From Brasenia schreberi (taxonomy: Eukaryota > Streptophyta > Magnoliopsida > Nymphaeales > Cabombaceae), in contig JAYKKT010000055.1 in NCBI GenBank assembly GCA_036023115.1, forward strand, positions 11,290,501 through 11,354,500: DNA of 64,000 bases. The letters run 5' to 3'. A program made the translations under genes and the position numbers. Position 1 is the stretch's first letter, and each line of letters opens with the position of its first letter. This document shows positions 58,602-64,000 of the stretch, piece by piece. The notes under the pieces are model-generated. The model made no database searches. It saw only the letters and a list, made by a program, of their open reading frames with translations, and was not told the origin of the DNA.

Positions 58602-58789
58602 TGTAAATTATTAACTACATTCGGGAAGCAATTTAGCAGGACTAATTTCTCTACCTACACCCGTCCATGATGTGAGAACCCTCTCTGCAATTGATTTTCT
58701 ATATCCGGGCGAAAATATAGTTGCCCTTACTTACTTATCACTGCATTCGGGCTCTACAACGCATCGGTAGGTTGGCGAAATAATTTTTC

Positions 58790-59465
58790 TATCTATTTTT
58801 GATATCATAATTCGCCACTAGAATCTTTTCATCCTCATATTTGATGCATATAACAAAAGTAAGATCCTTAGTTTTTTTTATCTCTAGCCTTATCTATCCT
58901 AAAAATATCTTTTTCACCTTTTGAGTTAAGCTTTTTATATAAATCCTCTCAAATTTTGACTTTTGCTTCATTAACGGTATTTTTCACTTCTTTTTTTGCT
59001 TTCTTATAAGGGTTCTAAGTTTTACTAGTCTTCTTGACATAATGCAATTTATAACATACCTTCTTTGCCTTGATTTTATCTTTCACCACTTCACTCCACC
59101 ACCAAGCTTTTTTTCTGCCAGTAGGCCTCCCTTAGATTCGCCTAACACATCTTTTGCCACTTCTCTAATATGTATGGCCATATTGTTTCACATATCATAA
59201 GGTGTACCTACATAATTCCAAGCATCTCCTTGAATAACTTTATGTTTAAATAATCTTTTTTTCTTACATTTAGTCTAAATAACTCTATGCACTCTATTCT
59301 TCTTTGTCCACTTTTTTACTTCGAAATCAATTACTAAAAGTCAATGTTTAGTTAAGCTTTCTTCTGGAACTACCTTGCAATGTTTACAACACGATCTATC
59401 TTTTTTCTACAAACAAAGTAATCAATTTGTATTTGTGACAAACAACTCTTCTAAGTAATTAAATG
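58790..59465 (-). mobile_element. RTE-type LINE copy 3, internal fragment
   Basis: The text matches about 57296-57970 of copy 2, including the linker (AWWWSEV, KAKK blocks) and the end of the endonuclease (QIDYFVCRK region). It carries many stops and small gaps. Both ends are truncated, with no tail at 58790. Confidence 0.82.
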
Positions 59466-60479
59466 TTCTTGACATGCTTAAAATGAGCATAAAATGAAAC
59501 AATACTCATAGGACCTTTAAAGTCAATTGAAGCTCAAAATGACTAGTTTATACATGTTAAAATAAATATTTTGGTTTTGCTTCCTAAAGATAGCCCCGAG
59601 ATAGGCAAAATACCGAAAGAAATTTTCAACATCAGAAATTGAAAATAATCGGATTGGAAGGCAATGCCACAAAGTACAAGGTCAAACTTAAAAGAACAAG
59701 GGGTTTATTTGAATGATTGAAAACTAATTCTTGTATATATCATTATAAGAACTCGTTTTCTAGTATTGTTAGGCAAATTCTTTAAATATAGACCTTGTGT
59801 CGGAGGTGAACCCATGACAAGATATCTAACAGTTATACATAAGATTTCTGACAAGGTATCTCCATGAGTAACTAGAAAACAAACTTGTAACATCATCAAT
59901 CTAAACATTTTTTTGTTTACAAATAATTGTTCTTGTCAGCTTTGTAATCCTGAGTGAATAGATTGTAAATCTTTATAAAAAGATTAGCAATGCAATCTCG
60001 CAAAGGGAAACAAAATATTATCTTATTTTAATAGTGAAAATAAGATTCTTCTTTAGAAAAGAAATGTTATTCGACAAGGGGCCATGATCGCCTGGCTATG
60101 GGGTGGTTCACTAAGAAGAACCTTAGACTTGAATGTCATGAGTTCAATACCAGTAGTCAACATATTTAGTATAAGTTCTCCATCTCCAACTTATACATAA
60201 AAAAAAGGATAAAAACTCATGGGAGTTTCTTTTCTCATTTGGTCATGATGTTAAAATGGGTTCACTCATATAAATGGATCCACCTTACCCTGGGAAAATA
60301 TTTCCTTTTCTACATGGTTGTGCCAACCATGTGCCTGTGTGAATGGTGGTGCATAGGATTGGAGTGGGTTTCCACTCCATCATGAACCAAATTGCACTTG
60401 AAAATTATCTCTGAAAACCTCTCCTATATGCTTTGATATTCTTAAGGTTTGTAACTTTTACGGAACAGACTAGAAAACT
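59466..60479. other. No gene recognised; SINE-like stretch near 60090-60210
   Basis: Near 60085-60160 a GGCTATGGGGTGG ... GAGTTCAATACCAG pair with a downstream A-rich end resembles a tRNA-derived SINE. The boundaries are undefined. Nothing else is visible. Confidence 0.35.
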
Positions 60480-61290
60480 TGAAAATGTGCGGAAATAGTC
60501 AAGTCCTCATGAAGGCGTTGCTCACCACTTTCCAAACAACCAACTTGAAAGCACGTTAGACACCAACAAGGCTCTTCTCCCTCGTGGTTGGCTTGCTCGT
60601 TCTCAACTCAAGGAGAAACAAGAAAGTCCTCAAATGCATATTAGAATAGAATAGAATCCTTTACTTTAGGGACCAATATTCATTCTTATATAGACTATGA
60701 GCTAAAATGCGGAAAAGACTCCATCATACTAAAACAATGACAGGACATTGATGACCAAAGGATACTTGATAAAACCACACCAAATGAGACACAATGACAC
60801 TAATGTGGATCCCGAAAAATCTAGATCCTATCAAAAGCTAAAACAAGAACTACAATCTAAATGACCCTTAACCAAATCAATTAAAATCATGTACAACACC
60901 GCCAAATCCAAATCCATGCGAATCACGTGTGAGGGCTACCTGTATTGTGATTGGTGTCCTATGACATTTCTCCCTCATCGAAGTGTGACCTTGTTCATGA
61001 GGTTAAGCAATGGCATCCATGGATTCACTATCTTCAGCCTTCCCTTAGAAGTGGTGAGTCGTACCCTTAGTATCCTCATGTAAGTTGTTGACATGATTGA
61101 ATATGTGGTTCCACTATCAACAACTAGAAGGGGCTTCTCACACAAACATATCATGAATGCTCAATATGGCCTCGTTATGAATACTTGGTCTTGTTTGATC
61201 TTTGATTAGCATGGCATTCAACTTCTCACGCTTCGGGCACGCCTTTATCCGACAGACCTACTATAAATATAGAAACCAGTTCTAGGACCC
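60480..61290 (-). mobile_element. Gag-protease LTR element copy 2 (gag end, protease, 3' LTR)
   Basis: On the minus strand from right to left: ACPKREKLNAMLIKDQTR (gag tail after the zinc knuckle, about 61240-61185), then VVDSGTTYSIMS (protease active site, about 61135-61100). After about 150 bp comes LTR sequence (60950-60480) that is the inverse of 49706-50209. Again no RT or integrase stands between the protease and the 3' LTR. It is degenerate and truncated at the 5' side. Confidence 0.68.
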
Positions 61291-61949
61291 TAGTGTGGAG
61301 TTTGTACCTACTCCCCTTAGTCAACCATAGAAGTCTCTCATCATTGTGAGGGAGATGAATGTGCACCTCCATCTAACGAGTTCGATTTGGGCCTCCTTCT
61401 ACCACCAGTCCCACCAACGGATCAAGTGTCGCTCTCGAGTCTCTCCTCACCTTGCTTTGGACCCATGGTATCCTTCTTCTCTCCTTGAGAGTCCCATAAA
61501 TCCACCACGATCTTTGCAAACAATAATGGTCACAAACACATCCCAATGCTGAAATTTTGTGGCATCTCAACATAGAGACCAAATATGATCATGGAAACAG
61601 AATCGTTGTGAAGGGCACGTCCAAAGCTTTTCAACGATATAGGTAGTGACCTAATTCCTCTGTAAGGTGAAAACCTGAGACTGCGTGTTTGAACCACCAC
61701 CTATCCCATTACATTGTTAGAGATACATAAGGAAGTTTTAGTTAAATTGACCTCACTCTAGCTTATACAAGACACTCTAAGAATTTACTTCCCTCCACTT
61801 GATTCGCAAAAGCTTCGACAAACATAACAAAATTGTCTAGAAAAAACATATGAGATACATATTACCTTTATGCCTCATTTTAATAGGTCACCATCTTCCT
61901 TTTGATACTATTGTAGTACGAATGTTGTAGATCTCCTTGGTGCATTCCA

Positions 61950-62560
61950 CTAGAAAGTTTGAACTGCATTGTTGTTCAACCATTCCGTCAGATACTAGTA
62001 CTACCCTCTTTTCGAGATTTAAAAACATGAATTAACTCACTAAGAAAACCAACATATGTAAAGGTATCATGAATAAAGTCACATGCATCTTAAGTGATCA
62101 TAAGCTTCCTCGAGGTCTACCTTAATCATAAGCTAACCCGTTTTCCCTTGCTTCCTTCTCATATAATGCATTACCTCCTAAACCACCATCATCTATGATT
62201 TATCTGTCTATGACAAAAGTTGACTAAGTTTCACTAATATTCTTTTTAAACTATAACCTTCATAAGTGTTTTAACGTCCACAGGTAATAAACTGTTTAGT
62301 CTACCCTCTAAGATGGAGAAGTTGTTCTTTTCTTAGGCACCAAAGTGATTACAGCTTCGTGTAAAGGTGAATCCAAGCCTCTGCCTTTTCAGACCTACAA
62401 TTGCAGACTTATTTGCTTGACCAACTTCCACTATGCATGGAAGAAACTAATTAATATACCATCAAAGCCAGGGGCTTTAAAGGGTGCCATGATAAAAAGA
62501 TCCATATGCACCTCATCCTCCGTCACTTCCATTGAAAAAGATGCTAGTTTCTAACTAGAA
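61950..62560 (-). mobile_element. L1-type LINE reverse transcriptase fragment
   Basis: The minus strand reads ASFSMEVTEDEVHMDLFIMA followed by PFKAPGFDGILISFF (family: FTEEEV...MAPDKAPGPDGFPIAFFQ), then AVITLVPKK. A decayed QSTFVIDRQIIDDGG-like block with NALYEKEARENGLAYD follows (family: Q.AFV.GRQI.D......KLD.EKAYD). Only the N-terminal RT half is present, with many stops. Confidence 0.75.
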
Positions 62561-64000
62561 AGAGACTTAAAACACACCCTAATGGGATATGAAAGTGCCC
62601 CCTCAATTTCCTCCTTGAGTAAAAGCCTACCACATGCACTTCCAATAGATGCTCATCAAAGCACCACTATAATCGTAACAATAGTCCCTCCACTCTCTCT
62701 CCTCATACCTTGTTTGGGGAAAAAATTGTACTGCGATCACCCAACAACACTCATTTTAGTTATGGCTTTTGCTTCCAATATAGCTCCTCTTGAAGGACAA
62801 ACTCATATTCCAATATGTTTGACACCAAAAATTGTAAAGGGGTCCAAAGAATAACCGTTTAATAATAGATATGGCTAAAACTACCTCCTAAAAAATAGGT
62901 ACATGTTCACTAACCAAGAATTACAGGAAATACTTCATGACTTACAAAAATTGAGACAGAAGATTGGAGAAGGATCTAGAGTCTGTCCACCATCAACTAT
63001 AGGAGTGACACCCAAGACTTATGTTGACTGAGCATACCTTCATGAGGAATGGTTGTAACTCAGTCATTTCTAACCCAACTTATCTAAGACACGATCCTTT
63101 GGAATGGTAACTTCATTTCCGATGGGTATAACCCTTGAAATACTTTTAGAAAACAATTCTAAGAGTTAAACCATTGAAAATATGATAAAAACCATCAGTA
63201 TTATGCCTACATAAATTATCGACAGTCATGAGTTTTTTCGAATAATTGCATACTTCAATTTCAGAGGTTTGAAACCGTCGAAAGTGTTTTATTTTTCTCA
63301 ATAGTTATTTTGATTATTTCCAAAGGTTTCAATGACCAGAAATTGTTTTTATAAAGGGGACAACTAAATCCCTAATCGTGAATCCTCTTTCTTTCTTGCT
63401 CCCGATTTTCGAGCAACTCTCAGTCTCTATCTGGATCTTGATTTTTCGGTTCCCAAATTCCTTTGCAGAAAGATCTAAGGTAACAATCTCTCTCTACTCC
63501 CTAGTTAATCTCTCTCACGTTGATCCATTCCTTCCATAATTCCTTCCTTATTAGAGGCCACAAATTCATATAAATAATGATAAAATTCTTGTTTTTTTCT
63601 AATTGTTAGGTTGTATTCTTCTTTTGTTGGAAATCTCATCATCTTGACCTTTCTTTTTTGTGTTCCTAGGATAGGCTACACCACTTAGTCTCAATGGATA
63701 ATACTAATAATAGCATTTTCATCATACATCTTAACCTTTCCTTTTAGATTTCTATCATGTGCTGCTAGGAATAGCTACAACACTTAGTCCCAATGAGTCA
63801 CACACTAACGATAGCATATCTACTTAACTTTGTTTGGAGATTTGAGTCCCATTACACATTTCTAGTTAACTTTGTTTTGCGATTTAAGTCCCATTGCTAG
63901 TGAATTAACATGTGTGAATCAAAGTGTCAAACATTGTGTATTTCTAATTTTTATATTTGTATACTTGACTATCTTTTGATGTATGATTTTCTTAGGAAAC
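62561..64000. other. No gene recognised; possible 5' UTR exon edge at 63479
   Basis: The stretch 63360-63479 is less AT-rich and ends CTAAG|GTAACAATCTCTCTC, which could be a 5' UTR exon with a donor site for a gene beyond the window on the plus strand. There is no coding evidence. Confidence 0.25.

Larger units (their letters stand above)
55643..58770 (-). mobile_element. RTE-type LINE copy 2, nearly full length, decayed
   Basis: On the minus strand, an APE-type endonuclease region (58601-57857) is followed by a linker (57761-57426), the RT N-terminus (57448-57014), and the RT core (56932-56036). The 3' tail AAGCCTTTTCCCATACTAGG with (ACA)n ends it at 55643. A 5' leader may extend to about 58770. 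The order endonuclease-RT in one frame with a short non-poly(A) tail fits the RTE clade. At least four frame breaks separate the pieces, so this copy is dead. Confidence 0.88.

Noticed and set aside
1..64000. CRISPR arrays, operons, riboswitches or phage features
   Set aside because: Introns, LRR-RLK and plant transposons show plant nuclear DNA, and no regular spaced repeats were seen.

Overview
The window comes from a flowering-plant nuclear genome. It is AT-rich, intron-containing and gene-poor. Its one recognisable host gene is a plant leucine-rich-repeat receptor-like kinase (LRR-RLK), and almost everything else identifiable is a decayed plant transposable element: hAT, Mutator-like (MULE), plant-mobile-domain, Ty1/copia, Ty3/gypsy, RTE-type LINE and L1-type LINE. 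I cannot place the species further. No intact protein-coding gene, tRNA, rRNA or CRISPR array was seen.

Layout. 1-1655: dead hAT transposase. 2175-3528: about 670-bp direct repeat pair. 6500-16985: promoter side and body of an LRR receptor pseudokinase (subfamily III, At2g27060/At5g10020 type), broken by many frameshifts, one nonsense codon and a whole copia element (7637-12248, opposite strand). The copia element sits inside coding exon 1 and is flanked by a 5-bp target duplication. 18960-20750: dead plant-mobile-domain (MAIN-like) gene. 21100-25390: MULE transposase on the minus strand, split by a 2864-bp solo LTR (21862-24725). 25398-31000: inverted LTR fragment, then a copia fragment, then an L1 LINE; part of this block was later copied to 38349-42280. 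32229-34560: microsatellite and a gypsy pol fragment. 36341: MITE. 37190-42957: MULE fragment, duplicated copia/L1 block (itself carrying a 1463-bp tandem duplication), then a second copy of the MULE fragment. 43060-44326: inverted LTR of the same long-LTR family. 46467-50209: a gag-protease-only LTR element. 50266-54925: RTE LINE split by a second solo LTR (3104 bp). 55425-59465: L1 tail fragment and two more RTE copies. 60480-62560: second copy of the gag-protease element and an L1 RT fragment.

How the parts relate. The window is a stack of nested insertions whose relative order can be read directly. MULE came before solo LTR 1. RTE copy 1 came before solo LTR 2. The receptor exon came before the copia element. 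The LTR4/copia/L1 mosaic came before its copy at 38349, then a 175-bp duplication, then the 1463-bp duplication. The most unusual material is a family of very long (2.9-3.1 kb) LTRs seen only as solo or truncated copies, and the mosaic block that moved as DNA across the edges of three unrelated elements. All identifications are from reading translations and repeats by eye; no alignment or database search was run.
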